A model generated the notes under the pieces. The model did no database searches, had not been told where the DNA came from, and was given only the letters and a program-made list of their open reading frames with translations. Below are positions 24,703 through 33,163 of a DNA stretch of 64,000 bases, piece by piece (position 1 is the first letter of the stretch; every line of letters starts with the position of its first letter). Origin of the DNA: Nocardiopsis suaedae (GTDB lineage Bacteria; Actinomycetota; Actinomycetes; Streptosporangiales; Streptosporangiaceae); contig NZ_JAQFWP010000040.1 in the NCBI RefSeq assembly GCF_027706745.1, positions 1-64,000 on the forward strand. The letters are read 5' to 3'. Both the position numbers and the translations under genes were made by a program.

Positions 24703-25336
24703 CTCCGCACCCCCCTTTCTCAGGTAGATCAATCACCTAAGATTGCCGGTCACAACTGTCCCGTGAAACGGTCGACGAGACCGAAAAATCGGGACGGTGA
24801 GTAGTCTGCGCACTCCAGACGCCTTCTGTGACTGGTGATGATCCCAGGGGTTCAGTGGACGCGCAGCAGATCTGGACAAACTCCAACATTTCAGTCGCCC
24901 TACTTCGCCGAAAATTCGGACCATCGGGCATCAAGCTCCAATTTCGCGTTTACAGAAAAATGCTTGAACTTCTTTATGTTCGCATTCAACTACACAAAGT
25001 AATCGGAAATTCTCCTGGCGGGCTCGCGCCTTCTGCGGATGCGGACAGGCGTCCTTGGTGCGATCCAGGGTCCAGGCCAGGAGCTCCCCCTCCGTCGGCG
25101 CGCGGGACATGATCGCGGCGACGGACTCGAACTCGGCGTAGGCCCGGCGGTCCTGCGGGTCGACCCCGAGGTGATCGCAGAAGGCGGGCATTCGGGCGGG
25201 CTCATCGATCCCCCGTCGGAACACGTGCAGGTGTCCCCGTGCCCCCTTCTCAAGGGCGGGGCGGATGTGCCATCCTGGGTTTGGGCAATCGCCCAAGGCG
25301 AACGCCCTGAACGATCGACCGAGAAGGAGCGCGACC
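24703..25336. other. Lower-GC island without recognisable genes
   Basis: Between about 24440 and 25020 the GC content falls visibly compared with the rest of the window, with runs such as CCGAAAATTCGG and TTTACAGAAAAATGC. From 25191 back to 24931 a minus-strand frame encodes protein-like HLGVDPQDRRAYAEFESVAA and IMSRAPTEGELLAWTLD, then runs into the AT-rich part. It may be a truncated gene. The TetR promoter lies at the right end. Confidence 0.4.
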
Positions 25337-25930
25337 GTGCCCACCAGCGCCGAACGCGGACGCCACGTCCGCGCCCGACTCCTGCAGGCCGCCGCCGAGC
25401 TGGTCGCCGAACAGGGCTGGAACGCGGTGAGCACCCGCATGGTCGCCGAACGCGCGGGCGTGGCGCCCGGCCTGGTGCACTACCACTTCGCCTCGCTGCC
25501 CGCCCTGCTGACCGAGGCCGCCGTGCAGGTCATGGAGGGCGTCGTCGACGGCGCCGCGCACGGCCTGTCCCAGGCCCGCACCGCCGCCCAGGCCCTGGAG
25601 CTGATGCTCGCCGACCTGGACCGCTACCCCGGCGACGACCCCGCATCCCGGTTGGTCAGCGAGGCCATGCTGGCCTCCGGACGCGACGAGGGCCTGCGCA
25701 CCGCCATGGCCGGCCTGCTCGAGCGCTTCCGCGCCCGCCTGGGCGACCGCCTGGCCGCCCAGGGCGTGCCCGACCCCCGCGGCACGGCCGCGGTCCTGGC
25801 CGCCGCCCTCGACGGGATGATGCTCCACCGCTCCCTGGACCCCGAACTCACCTCGACCGCCGTCGCCCCGGTCCTGGGCCGCCTGCTGCAGGACGGCACC
25901 CCGGGCACGGCGCAGGAAGGACATCCATGA
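25337..25930 (+). CDS. TetR/AcrR-family regulator, first gene of a four-gene operon
   Basis: A 197-residue TetR repressor. The HTH reads LLQAAAELVAEQGWNAVSTR, then AGVAPGLVHYHFASLPALL; the HYHF variant of the recognition helix is typical of a common actinomycete group. GTG start at 25337 preceded by GAGAAGGAG. Its stop overlaps the ATG of the FAD monooxygenase by four bases (ATGA), so the two are translationally coupled. The regulator probably controls its own operon in response to the monooxygenase substrate. Confidence 0.92.
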   Translation: MPTSAERGRHVRARLLQAAAELVAEQGWNAVSTRMVAERAGVAPGLVHYHFASLPALLTEAAVQVMEGVVDGAAHGLSQARTAAQALELMLADLDRYPGDDPASRLVSEAMLASGRDEGLRTAMAGLLERFRARLGDRLAAQGVPDPRGTAAVLAAALDGMMLHRSLDPELTSTAVAPVLGRLLQDGTPGTAQEGHP

Positions 25931-27138
25931 AGGCCGTCGTCTGCGGCGCCGGCATCGCCGGACTCGCCGCCGCCCACCGCCTGGCCCACCACGGGCACGG
26001 CGTCACCGTCCTGGACAAGGCGCCCTCGCCGCGCCCCCAGGGCTTCATGATCGACTTCTTCGGGCCCGGCCACGACGCCGCCCGCGCCATGGGCCTGCTG
26101 CCCGCCCTCGACCGGGCCGGGTACCGCTTCCGCGACGCCGCCTTCGTCGACGAGGCAGGGCGCGTGCGCGCCACCGCGCCGTTCTCGGCCTTCGCCCAGG
26201 CCATGGACGGCCTGATCTCCATCATGCGCCCCGACCTGGAGGAGGTGCTGCGCACCGCCCTGCCCGACGGCGTCGAACTGCGCTACGGCGCCCGCGTCAC
26301 CGGCGCCGAGAGCGGACCCGACGGCGCGGCCGCCCTCCTGGAGGACGGCGGGCGCGTCGAGGGCGACCTGCTGGTGGGCGCCGACGGCATCCACTCGCCC
26401 GTGCGCCGCGCCCTGTTCGGCGACGACCCCGGCCACCTGCGCCACCTGGGCTTCCACACCGCCGCCTACACCTTCGAGGACCCCGAGGTGCACGCCCGGG
26501 TCAAGGACCGCTTCTGCCTGACCGACACCACCGGCGCGCAGATGGGCCTGTACGGCCTGAGCGACGGAAGGGTCGCCACCTTCATCGTCTTCCGCAGCGA
26601 GGACCGCACCCTGCCCGAGGACCCGCGAGCGGCCCTGCGCCGCGCCTGCGCCGGGCTGGGATGGCTCGTCCCGCGCGCGCTGGAGGCCTGCCCCGAACCC
26701 GATGAGATCTACTACGACCACGTCGCCCAGACCGTGGTGCCCTCCTGGTCGAGCGGGCGGGCCGTGCTGGTGGGCGACTCGGCCTACGCGGTGTCCCTGC
26801 TGGCCGGGCAGGGCGCGTCCCTGGCCGTCGGCGGCGCCTACCGCCTGGGCGAGGAGCTGGCCCGCGCCGACACCGTCGAAGAGGGGCTGCGCGCCTACGA
26901 GCGGGGCTGGCGCCCGGTGGCCGAGGAGCGCCGGAGGGCGGCGCTGCGCACCGCCCAGTGGTTCCTGCCCCGCTCCCGGGCCCGGCTGCGCGCCCGCCGA
27001 CTGATGCTGCGCCTGCTGGCACTTCCGGGCACGAGCAGGCTCCTGGCCCGGATGCTGACCGGCAAGCCCGCAGCCGCGGCCCCCAAGAACAGCGGCCGGA
27101 CCGGCGTCCCCGTCTCCTCCTCGGGCCGAGGGCGCTGA
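25927..27138 (+). CDS. FAD-dependent monooxygenase (PHBH fold)
   Basis: A 403-residue class A flavoprotein monooxygenase. The FAD-binding motif is VVCGAGIAGLAAAHRLAHHG. The DG motif is VGADGIHSPVRR, and the GD motif GRAVLVGDSAYAVSLLAGQG binds the FAD pyrophosphate. Conserved MRPDLEEVLRTALPDGVELR also matches. Such enzymes hydroxylate aromatic or polyketide substrates with NAD(P)H and O2. It is coupled to the tetR gene by a 4-bp overlap. The following HAD gene begins three bases after its stop. Confidence 0.93.
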   Translation: MKAVVCGAGIAGLAAAHRLAHHGHGVTVLDKAPSPRPQGFMIDFFGPGHDAARAMGLLPALDRAGYRFRDAAFVDEAGRVRATAPFSAFAQAMDGLISIMRPDLEEVLRTALPDGVELRYGARVTGAESGPDGAAALLEDGGRVEGDLLVGADGIHSPVRRALFGDDPGHLRHLGFHTAAYTFEDPEVHARVKDRFCLTDTTGAQMGLYGLSDGRVATFIVFRSEDRTLPEDPRAALRRACAGLGWLVPRALEACPEPDEIYYDHVAQTVVPSWSSGRAVLVGDSAYAVSLLAGQGASLAVGGAYRLGEELARADTVEEGLRAYERGWRPVAEERRRAALRTAQWFLPRSRARLRARRLMLRLLALPGTSRLLARMLTGKPAAAAPKNSGRTGVPVSSSGRGR

Positions 27139-27141
27139 AAG

Positions 27142-27657
27142 GTGCGCGACGGAACCCGGCGGCCGGAACGCCCCCTGGCCCTGATCGACGTCGACGGCGT
27201 CCTCAACCCCTACGCCGCACCCGCCTGTCCGCCCGGGTACCGGGAGGTCGACCTGTTCCCCGGCGAGGAGCCGGTCCGGGTCCGCCCCGGCCACGGGGAC
27301 CTGTTGCGACGGCTGGAGACCGCCTTCGACCCGGTGTGGGCCACGATGTGGGAACGGGACGCACCACGCCTGCTCGGGCCGCTGCTCGGCGTGCAGGACT
27401 ACCCCGTCATCGAGTTCGGCGCCCACGTGCCCGGCCCCAAACTGCCCGGGGTCCGACGCGCCGTCGGCGAGCGCCCCCTGGTCTGGTTCGACGACCTGCA
27501 CGGCGCCTCGGCGGCACTGTGGGCGGCCCGGCGCCGCGCGCCCACGCTCCTGGTGCCGGTGGACCCGGCCCGCGGCTTGGGGCACGGGCACATCGACGAG
27601 GCAATGGCTTTCGCCGAGCGCACGGCCACCGGCACAATCGGCCCGTGGACGGCATAG
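27142..27657 (+). CDS. HAD-domain protein (Swiss Army Knife RNA-repair type)
   Basis: A 171-residue protein opening with the HAD nucleophile motif LALIDVDGVLNPYAAP, followed by PVWATMWERDA and PLVWFDDLHGASA, where the acidic loop is motif IV. This short HAD group is annotated as the HAD domain of Swiss Army Knife RNA repair proteins, but single-domain forms such as this have no demonstrated substrate. GTG start. It is in the same operon as the monooxygenase and overlaps the GNAT gene by 13 bp. A paralogue with the same layout lies at 28710-29258. Confidence 0.82.
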   Translation: MRDGTRRPERPLALIDVDGVLNPYAAPACPPGYREVDLFPGEEPVRVRPGHGDLLRRLETAFDPVWATMWERDAPRLLGPLLGVQDYPVIEFGAHVPGPKLPGVRRAVGERPLVWFDDLHGASAALWAARRRAPTLLVPVDPARGLGHGHIDEAMAFAERTATGTIGPWTA

Positions 27658-28079
27658 AGATCAGCACCGACCCGGCGCGCATCGACCGGCCGTGGCTGTG
27701 GAAGGCCCTGACCACCAGCCCGGACGTGTACTGGGCCAAGTTCCGCACCCGCGAGATGTTCGACGCCCAACTGGACGCCGCCTGGCGCCTGGTGGGCGCC
27801 TATGAGGCCGGCACCGGGCGCATGGTGGGCTTCGCCCGCGCCGCGAGCGACGGCGCGGCCCTGGCCTACCTGGCCGACGTCTACGTCGACCCGAGCGCGC
27901 GCGGCCGCGGCCTCGGACGGGCGATCCTGACCGCGATGATCGACGACGGGCCCGGCCGCGACTTCCGGTGGATGCTGCACACCGACGACGCGCACGGACT
28001 CTACGCCGAGTTCGGGTTCGCCGCCCCCGACACCACCTACATGGAGCGCCGCCCGCGCATGCCGCACGTTAGGCCCTGA
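27645..28079 (+). CDS. GNAT-family N-acetyltransferase
   Basis: A 144-residue acetyltransferase, MDGIEISTDPARIDRPWLWK, with the acetyl-CoA loop VYVDPSARGRGLGRAILTAM (RGRGLG) and HGLYAEFGF at the C-terminus. This is the small GNAT type found next to many regulators. GTG start inside the end of the HAD gene (13-bp overlap), so it is the last gene of the four-gene operon. Confidence 0.9.
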   Translation: MDGIEISTDPARIDRPWLWKALTTSPDVYWAKFRTREMFDAQLDAAWRLVGAYEAGTGRMVGFARAASDGAALAYLADVYVDPSARGRGLGRAILTAMIDDGPGRDFRWMLHTDDAHGLYAEFGFAAPDTTYMERRPRMPHVRP

Positions 28080-28110
28080 GCCCTACGCCGCGACCGCTCA
28101 GGTCCGCCGG

Positions 28111-28650
28111 TCAGCGGCCCGGCCGCCCGATCCCGGTGAGGAGCGGCGCGAAGTGGCCGCCGTCCCCCTCGGCGAAGGCGGCGAGCATGGCGGCGGCGTT
28201 GGCGCGGTCGGTCCGGTCCGGTCCGTCCGCGGCCGACTCCTTCTCCGGCACCCACGTCTCGAGCTTGGCGGAGTAGCCGACGAGCACATCGGGACCGCCC
28301 GCCGCGTCCAGCGCCGATTCGGCGATGTGGGCCACCGCGCCCTGCAGCGGGGCGCGGTCGCCGTGGCCGTCGGGGCCGGAGGCCGTCTTGACGGCCTCGT
28401 TGAGGTCGACCGCGGTGGGCGCGACGACGGCGAACTCCAAGTCGAGCAGTGCGACGACCCGGCCGTGGCGCCACCGCGTGTTCGGTGTGCAAATCGCCGT
28501 GGTTCAGGGCCGGGGCGGCGCCGGGCAGTGCGGCCCAGAAGCGGTCGAGTACCCGGCCGACCCCCTTGGCCCGGGGGTGCGGTGAGCTCGCCAGCCGTGA
28601 CGAGCCGTTCGAGGCGGGCCGAGGCCTCCCCCGGGCTCCGGGGGAAGAAC
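28111..28650 (-). pseudogene. Aminoglycoside phosphotransferase-family pseudogene
   Basis: Minus-strand pieces in different frames spell an APH-fold C-terminal half. EASARLERLVTAGELT is followed, after a shift near 28575, by GVGRVLDRFWAALPGAAPAL and NHGDLHTE, the catalytic-loop HGD. After another shift near 28480 the reading resumes as RWRHGRVVALLDLEFAVVAP and TAVDLNEAVKTA, the metal-binding Asp region. The N-terminal kinase lobe is missing. The gene is truncated and broken twice. Confidence 0.65.
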
Positions 28651-28709
28651 GGCGGCCGGGGGCGCGCGTGCGGTACGGCGGCGGCCCGGCCGGCCCTTAC
28701 CTGGGCCGG

Positions 28710-29258
28710 TCAGGCCGCCCGGGTCTGCTCGGCCCACTCGCGCAGCAGCGCGAAGTCCTCCCCGGCCAGCCCGCGGGAGGCGTCGATGCGCAGCAGCAGG
28801 ACGTGCGCCGGGTGGTGCTGGTCCAGCCACTCGCGGTCGCTCTGGCCCGGCTCGTCGTCGATCCAGGCGAAAGGGCGCTCACCGGCCCAGGCCGACAGCT
28901 CGCGCGTCTTCCAGTGCAACCCTGAGGGGTCGGGGGTGCGCGGGGAGGACCACGGCACGACCGGCAGCTCGGGCAGGCCCAGGTGCGGGCCGATCCAGGT
29001 GTTGGCGTCGTGTTCCCAGGTGGTCGCCCAGACCGGCTCCATGGGCAGCTCCAGCAGCTGCGGACCGTGGGCCGGGTCCAGCCGCACCGTCAGCGGCGGC
29101 ACGCGCGCGGGCGGCGTGCCCGGGTGCGCCCTGAGCCAGGAGTCGGGCTTCATGCGGTGGGAGGTGTAGCCCTTGGGGCCGGGGAAGGGCCGCTCGAACG
29201 GGTTCAGCGGGCCGTCGACGTCGATGAACAGCAGGGGGAGGCTGCTCGCGGGGATCAG
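28710..29258 (-). CDS. HAD-domain protein, paralogue of 27142
   Basis: A 182-residue HAD protein with LPLLFIDVDGPLNPFERPFP at its start, MEPVWATTWEHDANTW, and the motif IV region RPFAWIDDEPGQSDREWLDQ. No ATG or GTG falls before the conserved core unless a much longer unconserved N-terminus is used. The best-supported start is CTG at 29258, four bases after a perfect AAGGAGG. It shares family and layout with the protein at 27142-27657, on the other side of the APH pseudogene. Confidence 0.75.
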   Translation of the reverse strand: MIPASSLPLLFIDVDGPLNPFERPFPGPKGYTSHRMKPDSWLRAHPGTPPARVPPLTVRLDPAHGPQLLELPMEPVWATTWEHDANTWIGPHLGLPELPVVPWSSPRTPDPSGLHWKTRELSAWAGERPFAWIDDEPGQSDREWLDQHHPAHVLLLRIDASRGLAGEDFALLREWAEQTRAA

Positions 29259-29424
29259 GGGGCCTCCTTGAAGGCTGGAGCGGGCCGGGACGCGGATGGC
29301 GCCCCGTCTTCCATTTAGGACGCTCGCAGAGCCCGTTCCGTTCCCGCATTGGACACGGTCCGGCACTTGGCGGCGGCCGCCGGGGCCGCCCCCAAGTGCC
29401 CTTCCCTGTTCGGGCCGCGCCTCC

Positions 29425-29853
29425 TCAGGGTCCCCCGGCCCCCTGCGCGCCGCCCGGCTCGGCCCCCGGGTAGGTACCGAAGGTGAACACGTTGCCCTCC
29501 GGGTCGGCCACGGTCACATTGCGCGACCCGTAGTCGGTGCCGTAGGGCTCCTGAATGATGTGGGCCCCGTGCTCGACCGCGCGCGCGTGCACCCGGTCGG
29601 GGTCGGCGGTGACGACGTACAGCTGCGCGGGCCGGGCGTCCTCCTCAGAGCCCAGGGAGCCGAACATCAGCCCGCCGCCCTCGGGCCAGCGGACCTCGCA
29701 GTGCCCGATCCCCCCTCGGCCGCGCACGGTCAGCGCCTCGGTGAAGCCCAGCACCCCGGTCAGGAACTTCAGGGCCGCCTCGGCGTCGCGGTAGCCCAGG
29801 CCCGGCCAGACGCCGGGCCCCGGGGCGGGTGTGGTGGTCGCTTCGTCGCTCAT
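29425..29853 (-). CDS. VOC/bleomycin-resistance-like protein
   Basis: A 142-residue VOC protein. Segments are GVWPGLGYRDAEAALKFLTG, VLGFTEALTV, HCEVRWPEGGGLMFG and YGSRNVTVADPEGNVFTFGT. The last is the usual C-terminal metal-site strand. ATG at 29853, just four bases after the AraC stop at 29858, so it is the second gene of that operon. Probably a small-molecule binding or detoxifying protein. Confidence 0.9.
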   Translation of the reverse strand: MSDEATTTPAPGPGVWPGLGYRDAEAALKFLTGVLGFTEALTVRGRGGIGHCEVRWPEGGGLMFGSLGSEEDARPAQLYVVTADPDRVHARAVEHGAHIIQEPYGTDYGSRNVTVADPEGNVFTFGTYPGAEPGGAQGAGGP

Positions 29854-29857
29854 GGCC

Positions 29858-30703
29858 TCAGGATGGCCCGGCGGGCACCGGCAGGTCTTGGAGAAATGGG
29901 AGCTCATCGCGCATCCACTGGGCCGGGGTGCACCCGGCCAGCTCGCGCCACTCGTTGGTCATGTGGGCCTGGTCGGTGAACCCGCACTCGGCGGCCACCG
30001 CCGCCAGGACCGGCGGGCGGGCGCGCAGCGCGCGGCTGCTGCGCTCGAACCGGGCCAGGCGGGCGGCCTGCTTGGGCGAGACCCCCACCTCGGCGCCCAT
30101 GCGCTGGGCCAGATGGCGCCTGGACCACCCCACGCTGTCGGCCACCCGCCCCACGCGCACGGCCCCGTCGGCGCACAGCAGACGCCAGGCCCGGGCCAGC
30201 TCCCCGGGGACGGCGCCGCGCGGGCGCCGGCGCTCCAGCCCCCACAGCAGCGCCCGGTCCACCTCGGCGAAGACCTCCGCCCACGCGCGGGCCCGGGACA
30301 GCCGCTCGGGCAGCAGGCGCGCCCAGGGCACCGGGAGGTCCCCGGCGTCCACCGTGGTGCCGGACAGGTCGGCGGCGCCGACCCCCAGCAGGGCGCGCAC
30401 CGCCAGCGGGTGCACGGCCAGCTGGACGCCGCGCTCGGGGCCCCGCCCCAGCAGGACCGGGCGCATGTGCAGGCCCCCGACGACGGCCCGCAGGCGCACC
30501 GGGCCCTGCTCGGCGCCGGGCCCGCCCAGCAGGTCCATGGGCTCGCCCAGCGACAGGGCGACGGTGACGGCCCCCGAGGGCAGGCCCAGGTGCACCGGCG
30601 GCGCGCCGCCCGGGTCCTGGCGGGCGTAGCCGATGTAGGGCGCGACCATCCCCTCCAGCGCCGGGTGGGGACGGGCGGTGCGGAACTCCTCCACCCTGCC
30701 CAC
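29858..30703 (-). CDS. AraC-family transcriptional regulator
   Basis: A 281-residue AraC protein. The N-terminal half has the DUF6597/AraC-like sensor pattern (VAPYIGYARQDPGGAPPVHL, LPSGAVTVALSLGEP). The C-terminal double HTH contains VADSVGWSRRHLAQRMGAEV and VAAECGFTDQAHMTNEWREL, then AGCTPAQW. It heads an operon with the VOC gene. Regulator-VOC pairs of this kind are common in actinomycetes, with the sensor ligand unknown. Confidence 0.92.
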   Translation of the reverse strand: MGRVEEFRTARPHPALEGMVAPYIGYARQDPGGAPPVHLGLPSGAVTVALSLGEPMDLLGGPGAEQGPVRLRAVVGGLHMRPVLLGRGPERGVQLAVHPLAVRALLGVGAADLSGTTVDAGDLPVPWARLLPERLSRARAWAEVFAEVDRALLWGLERRRPRGAVPGELARAWRLLCADGAVRVGRVADSVGWSRRHLAQRMGAEVGVSPKQAARLARFERSSRALRARPPVLAAVAAECGFTDQAHMTNEWRELAGCTPAQWMRDELPFLQDLPVPAGPS

Positions 30704-30743
30704 GGTAGCGGCCCGCGCCGGGGCGCGCCCGCCGCGCGGCGGC

Positions 30744-31481
30744 TCACGGCAGCCCGCAGGCCAGCAGGAAGATCGCGACCCCGTGCGCCGCGGCGGCCGG
30801 GGCCACGCCCCAGCGCATCCGCAGCAGGGCGCAGACCAGGCCTTCGTAGAGCGTGAAGGCCAGCAGGGGCCAGCCCGCGCCGGTCACCACCGAGGCCAGG
30901 AAGGAGTGGCAGGCCGCGAAGAGCAGCGCCGAGGCCAGGGCCGCGCGCAGCGGGGAGGCGTCCTGCTCCAGCCGCCCCTGGACGAACCCGCGGAAGAGCA
31001 CCTCCTCGGCGAGGTTGCCGCACAGGCACACCAGCAGCAGGGCGGGCAGCACCGCCGCGGCCACCTCGCCGCCCCTGGCCTCCGGCGGGGTCCCGGCGGC
31101 CGCCCACAGCAGGGGCGCGGCCGCCACCACCCCGCCCGCCGCGCCGGCCGCCACCGGCCCGGGGCGCGCGCACCAGCGCACCAGGCGCCGCAGGTCCGGC
31201 AGGAGGGCGAGCACCGCCCCGGTCGCGGCCAGGGAGCCCGCGCCCAGCGCCGCCAGCGACCAGGGGTCCTCGGTGAAGCGGATCCACAGCCCGCCCGGCC
31301 CCGAGCCCAGCCGCCACAGCCCGGCCGGGGTCATGGCGTCGCGGACCAGCACGAAGGCCAGCACCAGGACGAGGACGGGCCACAACGGCTCGCGCACGCG
31401 GCGCCCGGCGGCCAGGCAGGCCACCAGCAGCACCAGGCCGGGCGCGGCGATCGGCAGGTAGGCGGACAGCGGGGCGGGCAC
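30744..31481 (-). CDS. CPBP-family intramembrane metalloprotease
   Basis: A 245-residue membrane protein with about eight hydrophobic segments. The three CPBP (Abi) motifs are in order: NLAEEVLFRGFVQG (EExxxR), LLFAACHSFLAS (FxxxH) and AAAAHGVAIFLL (HxxxB). These place two Glu and two His for the intramembrane metal site. Members are related to type II CAAX prenyl proteases. GTG start at 31481 after AAAGGGGG. Function in this organism is unknown. Confidence 0.88.
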   Translation of the reverse strand: MPAPLSAYLPIAAPGLVLLVACLAAGRRVREPLWPVLVLVLAFVLVRDAMTPAGLWRLGSGPGGLWIRFTEDPWSLAALGAGSLAATGAVLALLPDLRRLVRWCARPGPVAAGAAGGVVAAAPLLWAAAGTPPEARGGEVAAAVLPALLLVCLCGNLAEEVLFRGFVQGRLEQDASPLRAALASALLFAACHSFLASVVTGAGWPLLAFTLYEGLVCALLRMRWGVAPAAAAHGVAIFLLACGLP

Positions 31482-31600
31482 GGCGGCCCCCTTTCGGAGG
31501 GCGGAGGGCACGGACACGGGGCGCCGGGTGCGCGAGCCGGGCGCCCGCCCCACCATGATGTGAGCAATGCTCAGATTCCGGTACTCGCGTTGGAGGCCCC

Positions 31601-32218
31601 ATGGACCACGGGCGCCGAAGCCCCCGCCAGCAGCGCTCACGCCAGACGGTGGCCTGGATCCTGGAGGCCGCGGCTCAGCTTTTCCGCGAGCACGGGTACC
31701 TGGCGACCACCACCAACAAGGTCGCCGAGCGCGCCGGGGTGTCCATCGGGTCGCTGTACCAGTACTTCTCCGACAAGGACGATCTGCTGGCGGCCCTGGC
31801 CGAGGAGCACATGGAGCGCACCGCACGCGAGGTCGAGGACGCCCTGGCCGCGTGCGCGCGCGAGGAGGCGCCGCTGCCGCGCCTGGTGGGCGCGCTGGCC
31901 GAGGCCGCCGCGCGCGCCCACATGCACGATCCCGGCATCCACCCGCTGCTGATCGACCAGGCGCTGCACCGGCCCGACCTCGTGGACGGGCTCCGGGCCC
32001 TCGAAGGGCGCATCGCCGCCTCCCTGGCGGCCGAGCTGCGCCGCGTGCATGGCGGCGGCCCGGACCCGGCGACGGCGGCACTCCTGGCCGTGCAGGGCAT
32101 CAACGCCCAGGTCCACGGGGCGTTGCTGTGGCCGCCGCCCGGCCGCACGGCAGATGAGGTGCTCAAAGCGCTGGTGCGGATGTGGACGGCGGCGCTGGGG
32201 GCCGCGCCGGAGCGGTGA
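31601..32218 (+). CDS. TetR/AcrR-family regulator
   Basis: A 205-residue TetR protein. The HTH is ILEAAAQLFREHGYLATTTN, then AGVSIGSLYQYFSDKDDLLA, and the C-terminal domain is of the TetR_C_33-like long-helix type. ATG at 31601 follows a weak GGAGG. No gene is divergent and close except the CPBP protease (start 31481), which may be its target. Confidence 0.91.
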   Translation: MDHGRRSPRQQRSRQTVAWILEAAAQLFREHGYLATTTNKVAERAGVSIGSLYQYFSDKDDLLAALAEEHMERTAREVEDALAACAREEAPLPRLVGALAEAAARAHMHDPGIHPLLIDQALHRPDLVDGLRALEGRIAASLAAELRRVHGGGPDPATAALLAVQGINAQVHGALLWPPPGRTADEVLKALVRMWTAALGAAPER

Positions 32219-32316
32219 GGCCTATCCGATCCGCTGCCCGGCCAACGGCACCACGGTGGCCGCGTATCCCGTGGAGCGGCACGTGCGGTTCGTCGACCGG
32301 TGTGGCCCCGTTCAGA

Positions 32317-33096
32317 TCACACGAGCCCGCCGTCGGCGCGCACGGTCTGGCCGGTCAGCCACCCCGCCTCAGGCGAGGCGAGCACCACCACCGCGTCGGC
32401 CACGTCGCCCGGGCGGCCCAGGCGCCCCAGGGGCGTCATCGCGGCGACCGCGTTCCTGCCCTCCTCGGGGACGGCGCCCCGCAGCAGGTCGGTGTCGGTG
32501 GGTCCCGGCGCGACGCTGTTGACCGTGATGCCGCGCGGCCCCAGCTCCCGGGAGGCCACGCGCGCCAGCAGCTCGCAGGCGGCCTTGCTGGCCGCGTAGG
32601 CGCTCTCCCCGGGGCCGGGCCAAAAGGTGGTGGCCGAGGTGACGGCCACCACGCGCCCGCCCTCGCCCATGCGCCGCGCCGCCTGGCGCAGGGTGAGGAA
32701 GGTGCCCTTGGCGTTGGCGGCCATGACGCGGTCGAACTCCTCCTCGCCCGCCTCGGCCAGCGGCGCCGAAGCGGTGATCCCGGCGTTGGCCACCACCGCA
32801 TCCAGGCGCCCGGGGGCGCCGTGGCCGGAGAAGAAGGACTCGGCCTCGTCGAACAGTCGCTCGACGTCCTGGGCGCGGCCCATGTCGGCCCGCACGGCCC
32901 TGGCGCGGCCGCCCCTGTCGGCCACGGCCCGCTCCACCTCGCGTGCGGCGTCCTCATCGCGTGTGTAGCAGAAGGCGACCAGGTAGCCCCGCTCGGCCAG
33001 CCGCTCGACGACGGCCCGCCCGATGCCGCGCGAGCCCCCGGTGACCACGGCGGTGGAAGGGGTACGGGAAGTGGTGTCAGCGGTCGGTGTATCCAT
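32317..33096 (-). CDS. SDR-family oxidoreductase
   Basis: A 259-residue short-chain dehydrogenase. TGGSRGIGRAVVERLAERG is the dinucleotide-binding motif, NAGI the conserved turn, SATTF... with YAASKAACELLARV the catalytic Tyr-Lys, and GPTDTD the C-terminal loop. FabG-like. The family cannot give the substrate. It stands alone; its ATG faces the helix-turn-helix flavin-type gene across 67 bp on the same strand. Confidence 0.92.
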   Translation of the reverse strand: MDTPTADTTSRTPSTAVVTGGSRGIGRAVVERLAERGYLVAFCYTRDEDAAREVERAVADRGGRARAVRADMGRAQDVERLFDEAESFFSGHGAPGRLDAVVANAGITASAPLAEAGEEEFDRVMAANAKGTFLTLRQAARRMGEGGRVVAVTSATTFWPGPGESAYAASKAACELLARVASRELGPRGITVNSVAPGPTDTDLLRGAVPEEGRNAVAAMTPLGRLGRPGDVADAVVVLASPEAGWLTGQTVRADGGLV

Positions 33097-33163
33097 GCGG
33101 CAAACGTAGGGACGATTCAGGACCGTTTCGGTCCTCGATTCCGCATTCGACGGCGCGCCGCGT

